In this document: in pieces, positions 14,592 through 21,205 of the stretch
How positions within the stretch are numbered: position 1 is the first letter of the stretch
Layout: each line of letters starts with the position of its first letter
From: Streptomyces sp. NRRL F-5135
Lineage (GTDB): Bacteria > Actinomycetota > Actinomycetes > Streptomycetales > Streptomycetaceae
Assembly: GCF_000719775.1 (NCBI RefSeq)
Contig: NZ_JOHR01000033.1
Span: 1-22,104, forward strand
DNA: 22,104 nucleotides
Direction of reading: 5' to 3'
Translations under genes and position numbers: made by a program
The notes under the pieces: model-generated
Database searches by the model: none
Told to the model about the DNA's origin: nothing
The model's input: only the letters and a program-made list of their open reading frames with translations

Positions 14592-14622
14592 CCGTCCCGG
14601 CCTTGCCGAGCGGCCGGGACGG
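14592..14622 (+). terminator. Strong terminator after the Acg/Usp operon
   Basis: CCGTCCCGGCC (14592-14602) and GGCCGGGACGG (14612-14622) form a perfect 11-bp stem with a 9-base loop, 60 bases after the universal stress protein stop. It also marks the end of the intact stress island; the insertion-sequence remnants start directly after it. Confidence 0.7.
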
Positions 14623-14650
14623 CGCTGACGGGCCCGGTCAGGCACGCGGA

Positions 14651-15163
14651 ATGACGGCCACCGGGCACGACACGCTCGGCGCCTCCGGCGAAAAAGCCCT
14701 GCAGGCCATCCGGTCCGCACGCTCAGAAGTCCGCAACCGGGCCTGGTCGTTGGCCGGCGAGAACGCCCCGGACACTGAGGGCCAGGTCGTCATCGATCTC
14801 GAAGGAGTCCTCGTGACCGCAGACCACATCACCACCGCCCAACTCGCGCTCGCGCAGATTCCGAAGAAGTACCGGCGGGGGCGCCAGACGCTGATCCGCA
14901 CGGACTCCGCCGGCGGCACCCACGACTTCGTCTCCTGGCTCGCGAAACGAGGACGGTGGCTGTCCCACTCGGTCGGCATGACGGCCACCGACGCGATCCA
15001 CCAGCACGTGCTGAAAGTCCCCGCGTCCGCCTGGACCCCGGCCGAGGTGAACAGCGAGATCCGGGACGGCGCATGCGTTGCCGAGCTCACCGGTGACGTC
15101 CTTGCCGACTGGCCGCAGGGCATGCGGCTGATCACCCGAAAGGAACGGCCCCACCCCGATTGA
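14651..15163 (+). pseudogene. IS1380-family transposase with internal deletions
   Basis: An apparently intact 170-codon frame is a collapsed transposase of normally about 450 residues. It contains EKALQAIRSARSEVRNRAW, VVIDLEGVLVTA, then directly DHITTAQLALAQ, LIRTDSAGGTHDFVSWLAKR and AELTGDVLADWPQGMRL, and stops after RKERPHPD. In intact IS1380-type proteins roughly 40 residues, with the SEKE...PGNAGSNT segment, lie between LVTA and DHIT. The first break is therefore at about 14820, in frame, and the C-terminal third is also lost before the stop. The N-terminus lacks the usual first 80 or so residues. The 160 bases after the stop look like the untranslated tail of the same element. It cannot be an active transposase. 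Confidence 0.75.
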
Positions 15164-15281
15164 ACACCGACGTTCCCGCCCCTACGAGAACACCAGCTCA
15201 GTCCGGAGCAGTGGAACCCGGCGCCCACCCGAAGCGACACCCGGGCCCCTGACCTGCCCTTCACCAGCCACCCAAAACGAA

Positions 15282-15310
15282 ACGGCCCACCGACTCCATC
15301 GGCGGACCGT
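15282..15310 (-). terminator. Hairpin near the end of the IS1380 remnant
   Basis: ACGGCCCACCGA (15282-15293) pairs with TCGGCGGACCGT (15299-15310) across CTCCA, with two mismatches. It lies just past the 3' end of the minus-strand SnoaL-like fragment. It may belong to the insertion-sequence tail. Apart from it I see no gene between 15164 and 15325. Confidence 0.4.
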
Positions 15311-15325
15311 CACGCAAGATCGAGG

Positions 15326-15540
15326 CTAATAGCTTCCTTCGGCGTCCAGCTGGCGCAAGACTCCGCGATTGTCGACGCGCACCCACTCCTCGATGAGGCG
15401 TCCCCGGTCGTCGAAGCGGAAGATGTTGATCAGGTCGAACACGACGCGTTTGCCGTTGGGCGGCAACGGGCCGACCGGTGACTGGGTGAACTCACGGGCG
15501 AATGTGCCTTCGATCCACGTCTGGCAGGCCAGGTGGGCCA
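15326..15540 (-). pseudogene. SnoaL-like / ester-cyclase-family C-terminal fragment
   Basis: On the minus strand, residues from about 15540 to TAG 15326 read HLACQTWIEGTFAREFTQSP, then GPLPPNGKRVVFDLINIFRF and DDRGRLIEEWVRVDNRGVLR. This is the second half of a SnoaL-like fold: strand-rich, with the P-x-G-x-x-V and EEWVxxDN signatures seen in this superfamily. The N-terminal half, with its catalytic residues, is missing. Upstream of about 15540 the open frame becomes antisense to a LysR gene and means nothing. No start codon is credible. Confidence 0.6.
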
Positions 15541-15545
15541 CCAGG

Positions 15546-15971
15546 TCGCCACCGCGGGATCGTTCACCCGGGCCGCCGAGATGCTCGGCTACACACAGTC
15601 GGGCGTCTCCCGCCAGGTCGCTGCCATGGAGGCGGCAGCCGGAGCGCCGATCTTCGACCGCACACGACGCGGCGTAGCGCTCACACCGGCAGGCCAGGTG
15701 CTCGTCCGCCGCGCGATGGAGGTTCTCGCCGACGTGGCGGCGACCGAGCTGGAGCTCGCCGGCCTGCGCGACCGGCATCACGGTCATCCCCGACCTGGCC
15801 CTACCGGCCCTGCCGACGGGCGTACGAGCCGTGGCCGTCACCGACACCTACTGGCCCGGCCGCGCGACCGTCGCCGTGACCCGGCCGCGCCCTTCCGCTC
15901 AGACACAGGCGATGGTGACAGCCCTGCAGAACCAGGCTGCCTGCCTGCAGGAACCGCCTGAGGGCTCCTAG
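15546..15971 (+). pseudogene. LysR-family regulator lacking its central part
   Basis: Frame 2 from about 15546 encodes the winged HTH: QVATAGSFTRAAEMLGYTQS, then GVSRQVAAMEAAAGAPIFDR and TRRGVALTPAGQVLVRRAME, up to ELELAGLRD at about 15770. The next bases, in another frame (15774 to TAG 15969-15971), encode GITVIPDLALPALPTGVRAV and AVTDTYWPGRATVAVTR, the late part of a LysR effector domain. Roughly 130 residues between the two are missing and the frame is shifted. The first codons are also missing, where the gene abuts the SnoaL-like fragment. The last residues appear replaced by the end of the IS5-type element. This is a clear pseudogene. Confidence 0.7.
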
Positions 15972-16599
15972 GAAGCAGAGGTCTTCAGGCGGCGCCAGCA
16001 GATGATGGCGCCGCCGAGGGTGAGGAAGGCTTCGTGGAGGTCATCGCGGATCTCCCAACGGGTGCGCAGACGGCGGAACCAGCGCTTCCACGATCACGTG
16101 GTGCTTGCTGCCGCTCCTGCCCCGGTCCACCGGAGACGGCCCGGTCTTCGCACCGCCCTTCATAGCCCGCAGGTGCGAGCCGTCCACCGCGGCACGCGAG
16201 AAGTCCAGCTGGCCAGCCGCCCGCCACTGGGCGAGCAGCAGTTCGTGCAGGGCCTGCCACATACCAGCCTGGTGCCAGTCCCGCAGCCTGCGCCAGCACG
16301 TGCTCCCCGAGCCGTACCCCAACTCCTGCGGCAGGAACTCCCAGGGGACCCCTGTGCAGAGCACGAACAGGATCCCGTTGAGTACCCGCCGTTCCTCCAG
16401 CCGTTTGCGCCCCGGGTACCGGATACGCCGCTCGGTCACCGGCAGCAGCGGAGCGATCCGCTCCCACAGCCCGTCCTCGACCTCCCACGGCCTGCGCTGC
16501 CCCATGCCACACCCCGCCGTCCATCAGACGGAGGCACAACGTCGGCTGACAACCTGTCATCCAAGGCGGGAAGCGGCTCATTTTGCCAGGAGTCCTCAG
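15958..16599 (-). mobile_element. IS5-family insertion sequence, internally deleted
   Basis: Imperfect terminal inverted repeats bound this 642-base element. The left end reads CTGAGGGCTCCTAGGAAGC (from 15958). The right end, read on the minus strand from 16599, is CTGAGGACTCCTGGCAAAA. The first 15 positions agree except for one substitution and one extra base. Between them lies a minus-strand transposase lacking its catalytic core. No target duplication is evident. The left end sits inside the last codons of the LysR pseudogene. Confidence 0.5.
15968..16505 (-). pseudogene. IS5-family transposase, core deleted and frameshifted
   Basis: From ATG 16505 the frame reads RRPWEVEDGLWERIAPLLP, GRKRLEERRVLNGILFVLCT, GVPWEFLPQELGYGSGSTCW and AVDGSHLRAMKGGAKTGPSP, the typical DUF4096-like N-terminus and first catalytic Asp (DGS) of an IS5 transposase. 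After KHHVIVEA (near 16095) the frame goes wrong. The true C-terminus appears in another frame as RWFRRLRTRWEIRDDLHEAF, LTLGGAIICWRRLKTSAS, ending at TAG 15968-15970. The segment with the second Asp and most of the central region is gone. Its TAG and the LysR TAG overlap within one CTAG. Confidence 0.8.
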
Positions 16600-16630
16600 A
16601 AGCCCCGCCGGGCCGCACCCGCGGGCTTCT
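16598..16630. terminator. Terminator-like hairpin beside the IS5 element
   Basis: AGAAGCCC (16598-16605) is complementary to GGGCTTCT (16623-16630), with further partial pairing of the GC-rich interior. It lies at the right border of the IS5-type element. Nothing else is recognisable between here and 16783. Confidence 0.45.
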
Positions 16631-16783
16631 CGTCGCACCCCGCTCTCACACTCCTATCACCGACTGGGTCGACTCCCCCGGACCAGAATGCCCTGACCTG
16701 GCATTACGCGCTCATCTGGGACTGGCCTGGACGCCCCTGGACGGCCCCTACAACCTGTGCCAGGCGGTACCGCGGCCCATTCG

Positions 16784-17340
16784 CTACAAGTAGCCACGTG
16801 CCGTGCCCGCGGTCCGCGGACCCATCGCCGCCAGCCGGCGGGTGATCAAGGGCGTGACCAGGACGACGAGCAGCAGCCGCAGGCTCCGCACGGTGGAGAC
16901 CACCGCGACATCCGCGTGCCCGGAGACCGCCGTCGCGAGGACCGCATTGATTCCTCCGGGCGTCGTGGCCAGGTAGGCGTCCATGACGGGCGTGCCGGGC
17001 TGGCCTGGGCGAAGACCCAGGCCAGCCCGGCACACCCCACGCACACGGCAGTCATACCGACCAGGATCGACGGCAGCAGCCGCCGGACGCGTACGAGCGT
17101 TTCGCGGGTGAAGCGCACACCCACATCGAGACCGACGAGGACGAATATGGCGTTCTGCAGGATGCCGACCGGAGCGAAGCCCGGCAGGGCACCGCTGAGC
17201 GTCGCGGCCAGTGCCATCAGCATGGGATCGATCAGCGCGGGCGTGGGAAGCCGCGTCCTGCGCCCGCCCAGGACGCCTACGACCGCGACGGCCGCGAGCG
17301 TCAGCACCCCGCTGAGCTGGTCCGATCCGGCCACGAGGTG
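16784..17340 (-). pseudogene. AbrB-family (AmoA-like) membrane protein, second half, frameshifted
   Basis: Two minus-strand frames together encode the second half of an AbrB-type transporter. From 17340 the first reads HLVAGSDQLSGVLTLAAVAV, PTPALIDPMLMALAATLSGA, AIFVLVGLDVGVRFTRETL and GMTAVCVGCAGLAWVFAQAS. The second continues VMDAYLATTPGGINAVLATA, VSGHADVAVVSTVRSLRLLL and VVLVTPLITRRLA, ending at TAG 16784. DAYLATTPGG is the family hallmark. The frame changes between 16980 and 17020, exactly next to a perfect 18-bp inverted repeat. The first half of the protein is absent: at 17340 the sequence switches to a plus-strand aquaporin-like fragment. Family members are small multi-pass proteins of uncertain transport role. 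Confidence 0.75.
16992..17033. repeat. Perfect 18-bp inverted repeat at the AbrB frameshift
   Basis: GTGCCGGGCTGGCCTGGG (16992-17009) and CCCAGGCCAGCCCGGCAC (17016-17033) are exact inverted copies with a 6-base loop, CGAAGA. Both arms lie inside the coding region where the reading frame of the AbrB-like gene changes. A perfect palindrome inside coding sequence is unusual. Confidence 0.85.
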
Positions 17341-17481
17341 GAGGAGCCCGGGCTGCGTCTGTTGGCCAACGCCCTGGCCACCGTCTTCGGGCCAGGTGCG
17401 CTCACAGCCCTGCTCGGAGGGGTGTCGGGAGCGCACTTCAATCCAGCGGTCGCCCTCGCTGCCTGGTTCACGGGCCGCCGC
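17341..17481 (+). pseudogene. Aquaporin/MIP-family fragment with first NPA motif
   Basis: The plus-strand frame reads EPGLRLLANALATVFGPG, then ALTALLGGVSGAHFNPAVAL and AAWFTGRR, covering the second transmembrane segment and the first NPA pore loop of a major intrinsic protein. The LLANALAT...SGAHFNPAV pattern is closest to the bacterial MIP type that often accompanies arsenic genes. Only 47 of about 230 residues remain; the protein start and everything after the third helix are missing. It abuts the AbrB-like remnant at 17340. Confidence 0.7.
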
Positions 17482-17773
17482 GCCGGCGGCGGCCGCCCTG
17501 TGCGAGTTCCCCGCTGGGCATCCACGAGGGCGACGCTTCGGCCATGACGATCTCGGCAACGCGGTGGAGGGCGCTCTGGTACGCCGCAGCGTTGCCCGGT
17601 TCCTTCTGCCATGTCTGGATGCTGATGGTGGCGGAGTGGAGCGAGCCGAGAGGGATCTGGAGGGACAAGGCAGCGGAGCGGCGGGAGCAGCCAGTGGTCA
17701 TCTGGACGAGGCGGATCGCCGCGCCCCTGCGCAGTTGCCGCTGCGGAGCGTCAGGTTCGTTGAGCGGAACCAC
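17468..17773 (-). CDS. Unrecognised fragment, possibly TniQ-like
   Basis: The minus-strand frame reads LRRGAAIRLVQMTTGCSRRS, LQIPLGSLHSATISIQTWQK and EPGNAAAYQSALHRVAEIV, then loses character. The pattern of a short helical domain with WQK...N...AYQSALHRVAEI resembles the C-terminal part of TniQ-type transposition proteins as I remember them, but I cannot verify this. The frame stays open upstream to about 17880 without a convincing start. It is probably a remnant rather than a working gene. It lies between the aquaporin fragment and the direct repeats at 17913. Confidence 0.3.
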   Translation of the reverse strand: MVPLNEPDAPQRQLRRGAAIRLVQMTTGCSRRSAALSLQIPLGSLHSATISIQTWQKEPGNAAAYQSALHRVAEIVMAEASPSWMPSGELAQGGRRRRGGP

Positions 17774-17912
17774 CCGGTGTTCGGGCAGAGGTGCCGAGAT
17801 GGCCTCGGGGTCGAGTCGGCCACGGTGGGTGGCGGGCTACGGGAAGAGGGCGGGCGGGCCGGCGGCCTTGCGGGGAAGCGGACGCTGCTGCGGATCACCG
17901 CGGTCATGGCAG

Positions 17913-17960
17913 GTGAGCGGTGCTGGGCGTGATGACGCAGGCGGATGTGAGCGGTGCTGG
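17913..17960. repeat. 14-bp direct repeat, 34-base period
   Basis: GTGAGCGGTGCTGG occurs at 17913-17926 and again at 17947-17960. GTGATGAC also recurs nearby (17929 and 17994). The stretch 17774-18006 holds no gene I can support. The repeats lie just past the 3' end of the MmyB-like regulator gene and could be a slippage product or a recombination scar. Confidence 0.55.
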
Positions 17961-18006
17961 TCGAGGGCAGAGCAGACAGGATGCGCGCGAGGGTGTGATG
18001 ACCGGT

Positions 18007-18924
18007 CTACACGTGGCGGGAGTCCTGTTCGCCCGCCTCGTCCCGTTGCGACTGGGCAGTGTCCTTGCCGGCGGTGGCGGCGTGGGGCGTGGACTGGGCG
18101 TACCAGCTGGCGAGGATGCGCAGTTTTTCGAGGTCGTCGTCGGTCTTGCCGGCGTAGACGAAGAGGATCTGGTCGGGGTCGCCCGGCAGGGTGAGGGCTT
18201 CGTAGGTGATGTCGAGGCGGCCGACGACGGGGTGGTTGAACCGTTTGGTGCCCCAGGTGCGTTCGACGACGGTCCGCTCGGCCCACCAGGTGCGGAACTC
18301 GGGCGATATCGAACGCAGTTCGGCGACGAATTCGGCGATCTGCGGATCGTGGGGGTTGCGGCCTGCCTCGGCGCGCAGCACGCCGACGACCTCGGAGGTG
18401 ACCTGTGCCCAGTCGAGGTACAGGGAGCGGGCGGCGGGGTCGAGGAGCATCCAGCGCAGCAGGTTGCGCTCATTGGCCGGGCGGTGGTTGAACGGGGTGA
18501 ACAGCGCGTCGAGGAGGTCGTTGGAGGCCAGGACCTCGTTGCGGCGGCCGAGGACGAATGCGGGCTGGTCGTGCAGCCCGTTCAGCATGCGCAGCAGATC
18601 GGGCCGCACCTGCTGGGGCGGCGCCTCTTCCTTGCCGCGGCGGGGCTGGGGGCGCAGCAGGTCGCGCAGGTACTGGGTCTCGGCCTGGGTGAGCTGCAGG
18701 GCCTCGGCGATGGAGAGGATGACGCCTTCGGAGGCGCTCGTGAGCCGTCCCTGCTCCAGGCGGGTGTAGTAGTCCACGCTGACCCCTGCCAGCTGCGCGA
18801 CCTCTTCGCGGCGCAGGCCAGGTACCCGTCGGCCCGGGTAGTTCGCCAGGCCGACCTGGGAGGGGCGGACCGCGTCACGCCGGGTGCGCAGGAACTTCTT
18901 GATCTCCTCGGCATTGTTCGCCAT
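18007..18924 (-). CDS. XRE-family regulator with MmyB-like ligand-binding domain
   Basis: The protein has 305 residues. The HTH covers residues about 5-80: EIKKFLRTRRDAVRPSQVGL, VPGLRREEVAQLAGVSVDYY and TRLEQGRLTSASEGVILSIA. The MmyB-like domain covers about 100-280: DQPAFVLGRRNEVLASNDLL, then LLRWMLLDPAARSLYLDW and LDITYEALTLPGDPDQILF. This architecture is abundant in Streptomyces and such regulators usually lie divergent from a short-chain dehydrogenase they control; MmyB-like domains bind fatty-acid-like ligands in at least one case. Here the first dehydrogenase begins 285 bases away on the other strand. The ATG at 18924 fits the family start. The effector is unknown. Confidence 0.9.
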   Translation of the reverse strand: MANNAEEIKKFLRTRRDAVRPSQVGLANYPGRRVPGLRREEVAQLAGVSVDYYTRLEQGRLTSASEGVILSIAEALQLTQAETQYLRDLLRPQPRRGKEEAPPQQVRPDLLRMLNGLHDQPAFVLGRRNEVLASNDLLDALFTPFNHRPANERNLLRWMLLDPAARSLYLDWAQVTSEVVGVLRAEAGRNPHDPQIAEFVAELRSISPEFRTWWAERTVVERTWGTKRFNHPVVGRLDITYEALTLPGDPDQILFVYAGKTDDDLEKLRILASWYAQSTPHAATAGKDTAQSQRDEAGEQDSRHV

Positions 18925-18970
18925 GACTGCCAGTGTTCCCCGGCATGCGGCGCGGCTCCACTGACGTGGG

Positions 18971-18987
18971 GGGGAAGGTTTTTCCCC
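18971..18987. promoter_or_regulatory. Inverted repeats in the regulator/dehydrogenase promoter region
   Basis: GGGGAA (18971-18976) and TTCCCC (18982-18987) flank a 5-base spacer, 47 bases before the MmyB-like regulator start. A second arm pair, GTCAC-N5-GTGAC, lies at 19153-19167, 43 bases before the dehydrogenase start. They are plausible operators for the divergent regulator; the rest of the 285-base gap shows no gene. Confidence 0.35.
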
Positions 18988-19209
18988 GGCAGCAATGGCC
19001 CCCGTTCACGGCTTGGCCGGCTGCTTTTCTGCGTGCATGAATGGTGGGGCGGCCATCGCAGTGACCTTCACAGGGTCCGCGGCCCGCCTGCCGTGTTGGG
19101 GCACAGGCTGGGGCGGGCGCCGCTTCACCCCGTACACAGCGCCCCCGTCACCGTCACCCGTTGTGACCGTCGTGGGAGGGGTGCGCCCGTTCTGAGGAAG
19201 ATCCGCATC

Positions 19210-20055
19210 GTGACTGCTTCGCAGAAGGTCTGGTTCATCACCGGCTGCTCGACCGGCTTCGGCCGTGCCCTGGCCCAGGAGGTGCTTGCCGCCGGCCACA
19301 ACGCCGTCGTCACCGCCCGCGACGTCGCCCAGGTCAAGGATCTCGTCGAGGGCGACGACCAGGCGCTCGCCCTGCCCCTCGACGTCACCGACGCCGCGCA
19401 GGTCAGGGAGGCCGTCGAGGCTGCCGAGAAGCACTTCGGCGGCATCGATGTGCTGGTCAACAACGCCGGCATCGGCTACTTCGCCGCCGTGGAGGAGAGC
19501 ACCGACGAAGAAATTCGCCGGATCTTCGACATCAACGTCTTCGGCCTGTCCGACGTCATCCGTGCCGTCCTGCCGGGCATGCGCGCGCGCCGCTCGGGAA
19601 CGATCGTGAACTTCTCTTCCATCGGAGGACTGCGCGCCTTCCCGGCCGTCGGCTACTACGCCGCCACCAAGTTCGCCGTCGAGGGCCTGACCGACGCCCT
19701 GCGCCAGGAGGTCACCCCGCTGGGCATCACCACGCTGCTCGTCGAGCCCGGCCCCTTCCGCACCGACTGGGCCGGACGTTCCGCCAACGAGACGCTGCCC
19801 GAGCGGGAGATCGCCGACTACGCCGACACGGGCGGCGCGGCGCGTGCCGCGTTCCGCGCGGACACCGGCAAGGAGCCCGGCGACCCCCGCGCCGCCGCCC
19901 GGGCGATCATCACCGCACTCGCCGCCGACATCCCTCCCCAGCGCCTGCTGCTGGGCACCCCGGCGTACAGCATGGCGATCGAGCAGCTGGAGTCGATGCT
20001 CGCCGAGATCCGCGCGAACGAGGCACTGACCAAGTCGGCCGACTTCGACGCCTGA
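19210..20055 (+). CDS. Short-chain dehydrogenase/reductase 1
   Basis: The protein has 281 residues from GTG 19210, chosen because GAGGAAG lies 9 bases upstream and the Rossmann fold starts directly (KVWFITGCSTGFGRALAQE). The cofactor motif is TGCSTGFG, then LDVTD, NNAGIGYF, the catalytic Ser in NFSSIGG and YAATKFAVEG with Tyr and Lys in place; VEPGPFRTDW follows. This is the classical SDR type that uses NAD(P)(H). Arg after the cofactor loop region (TARDVAQ) favours NADPH, as inference. It is divergent from the MmyB-like regulator and probably its target. The substrate is unknown. Confidence 0.92.
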   Translation: MTASQKVWFITGCSTGFGRALAQEVLAAGHNAVVTARDVAQVKDLVEGDDQALALPLDVTDAAQVREAVEAAEKHFGGIDVLVNNAGIGYFAAVEESTDEEIRRIFDINVFGLSDVIRAVLPGMRARRSGTIVNFSSIGGLRAFPAVGYYAATKFAVEGLTDALRQEVTPLGITTLLVEPGPFRTDWAGRSANETLPEREIADYADTGGAARAAFRADTGKEPGDPRAAARAIITALAADIPPQRLLLGTPAYSMAIEQLESMLAEIRANEALTKSADFDA

Positions 20056-20064
20056 CCTCAAGCC

Positions 20065-20117
20065 GGGTGCGCCGGCCGGTGACGACGCCGTACGGCCTGT
20101 CGCCAGCCGGCGCACCC
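20065..20117 (+). terminator. Long nested hairpin after dehydrogenase 1
   Basis: GGGTGCGCCGGC (20065-20076) pairs exactly with GCCGGCGCACCC (20106-20117). Inside, GGTGAC (20078-20083) pairs with GTCGCC (20099-20104) with one G-U, and GCCGTACGGC is a further palindrome. The stem spans 53 bases and begins 10 bases after the dehydrogenase stop. It would separate gene 1 from the two later dehydrogenases unless read through. Confidence 0.6.
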
Positions 20118-20163
20118 CGGCGGCCCCGCCGCCACACCCGCACATCGCACGAAAGCCGAACCG

Positions 20164-20369
20164 ATGAGCACGCACACCACTCCCGCCCACGAGAAACGGC
20201 AGGCCGCGGCCCGCACTGTGATCACCGCCCTGGCCGGAGCGACTCATCCCGAGCGACTCACGTCACCGGCCACCTCGTCGAGGACGCCGGCCACTGGGTG
20301 CCCGAGGAGAACCCGGAGGGCTTCCTGCGCATGTTCCTCGACTTCGACACCCGCGCACGCACCGCCTAA
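20164..20369 (+). pseudogene. Fused remnant: unknown N-terminus joined to an alpha/beta-hydrolase tail
   Basis: ATG 20164 begins STHTTPAHEKRQAAARTVIT, which I do not recognise. From about 20255, in another frame, the sequence reads HVTGHLVEDAGHWVPEENPE and GFLRMFLDFDTRARTA, ending at TAA 20369. The DAGHWVPEENPEGFL part is the catalytic-histidine tail of an alpha/beta-fold hydrolase, such as an epoxide hydrolase or haloperoxidase. The join lies at two exact copies of GAGCGACTCA (20237-20246 and 20251-20260). The N-terminal 200 or more residues of the hydrolase are missing. Confidence 0.65.
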
Positions 20370-20408
20370 TGGGACTGAACACCGCTAAGCGTTAAGGAGA
20401 GAGTCACC

Positions 20409-21167
20409 ATGGCAGACAGCCACGACAACCACCTCCAGGGCCGCGTCAGCGTCATCACCGGCGCCTCCTCCGGCATCGGCGCGGCCACCGCCCGGGCCCT
20501 GGCCGCGCGCGGTGCCCGTGTTGTCCTCGCGGCCCGCAACGCGGACAAGCTGAACACTCTGGTCACCGAGATCCGCGACGCCGGGGGCACCGCGACCGCC
20601 CGCATCACCGATGTCACCCGCCTGGACGACGTCGAGGGCCTGATCGAGTTCGCCGCCGGCGAGTACGGCCCCGTCGACCACCTGGTCAACAACGCCGGCC
20701 TGATGCTCCTCTCCAAGTGGTGCGACCGTGCTGTCGACGACTGGGACAAGATGATCGACACCAACCTCCGCGGCTACCTGCACGCCATCAGTGCCGTCCT
20801 CCCCGGCATGATCGCCCGTCAGTCGGGCCACATCCTCAACCTCAGCTCGGTGGCCGGCATCCGCGTCGGGGACGTCGGCGGCGTCTACAGCGCCACCAAG
20901 TTCTTCATCCGTGGCATCACCGACAGCCTCCGCCAGGAAGTCGGCATCACGCACGGCATCCAGGTCTCCATGATCAGCCCTGGCGTCGTCGACACCGGCT
21001 GGGCGGAAAAGGTCCCCAACAGCGAGGGCAAGCAGATCGCCCAGGACCTCAACGAGGGCGCCATCCACCCCGACCGCGTGGCCGACGCCGTCGTCCACGC
21101 CCTCAACCAGCCCGCCGACGTCACCGTCAACGACATCGTCATCCACCCCACCCGCCAGGACTGGTGA
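20409..21167 (+). CDS. Short-chain dehydrogenase/reductase 2
   Basis: The protein has 252 residues from ATG 20409 with a good AAGGAGAGAG site. Motifs are GRVSVITGASSGIGAATARA, ARITDVT, NNAGLML, NLSSVAG and YSATKFFIRG, with catalytic Ser, Tyr and Lys intact, then MISPGVVDTGW. AARN after the second strand is consistent with NADP(H). The C-terminal VNDIVIHPTRQDW is typical of the YdfG/SDR11-like group of NADP-dependent dehydrogenases acting on serine or other hydroxy substrates; the substrate here is unknown. The next dehydrogenase starts 38 bases later, so they are probably one operon. Confidence 0.93.
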   Translation: MADSHDNHLQGRVSVITGASSGIGAATARALAARGARVVLAARNADKLNTLVTEIRDAGGTATARITDVTRLDDVEGLIEFAAGEYGPVDHLVNNAGLMLLSKWCDRAVDDWDKMIDTNLRGYLHAISAVLPGMIARQSGHILNLSSVAGIRVGDVGGVYSATKFFIRGITDSLRQEVGITHGIQVSMISPGVVDTGWAEKVPNSEGKQIAQDLNEGAIHPDRVADAVVHALNQPADVTVNDIVIHPTRQDW

Positions 21168-21205
21168 ACCCACCCCCAGCCCCGCACGGAAACGGAGCAC
21201 CTCTG

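Noticed and set aside
15985..16638. Minus-strand open frame of 217 codons across the IS5-type element.
   Set aside because: It is a different frame from the transposase and shows no family features.
17920..19209. Long N-terminal extension of dehydrogenase 1.
   Set aside because: The frame is open across the antisense regulator, but homology starts at GTG 19210 with a good ribosome binding site.
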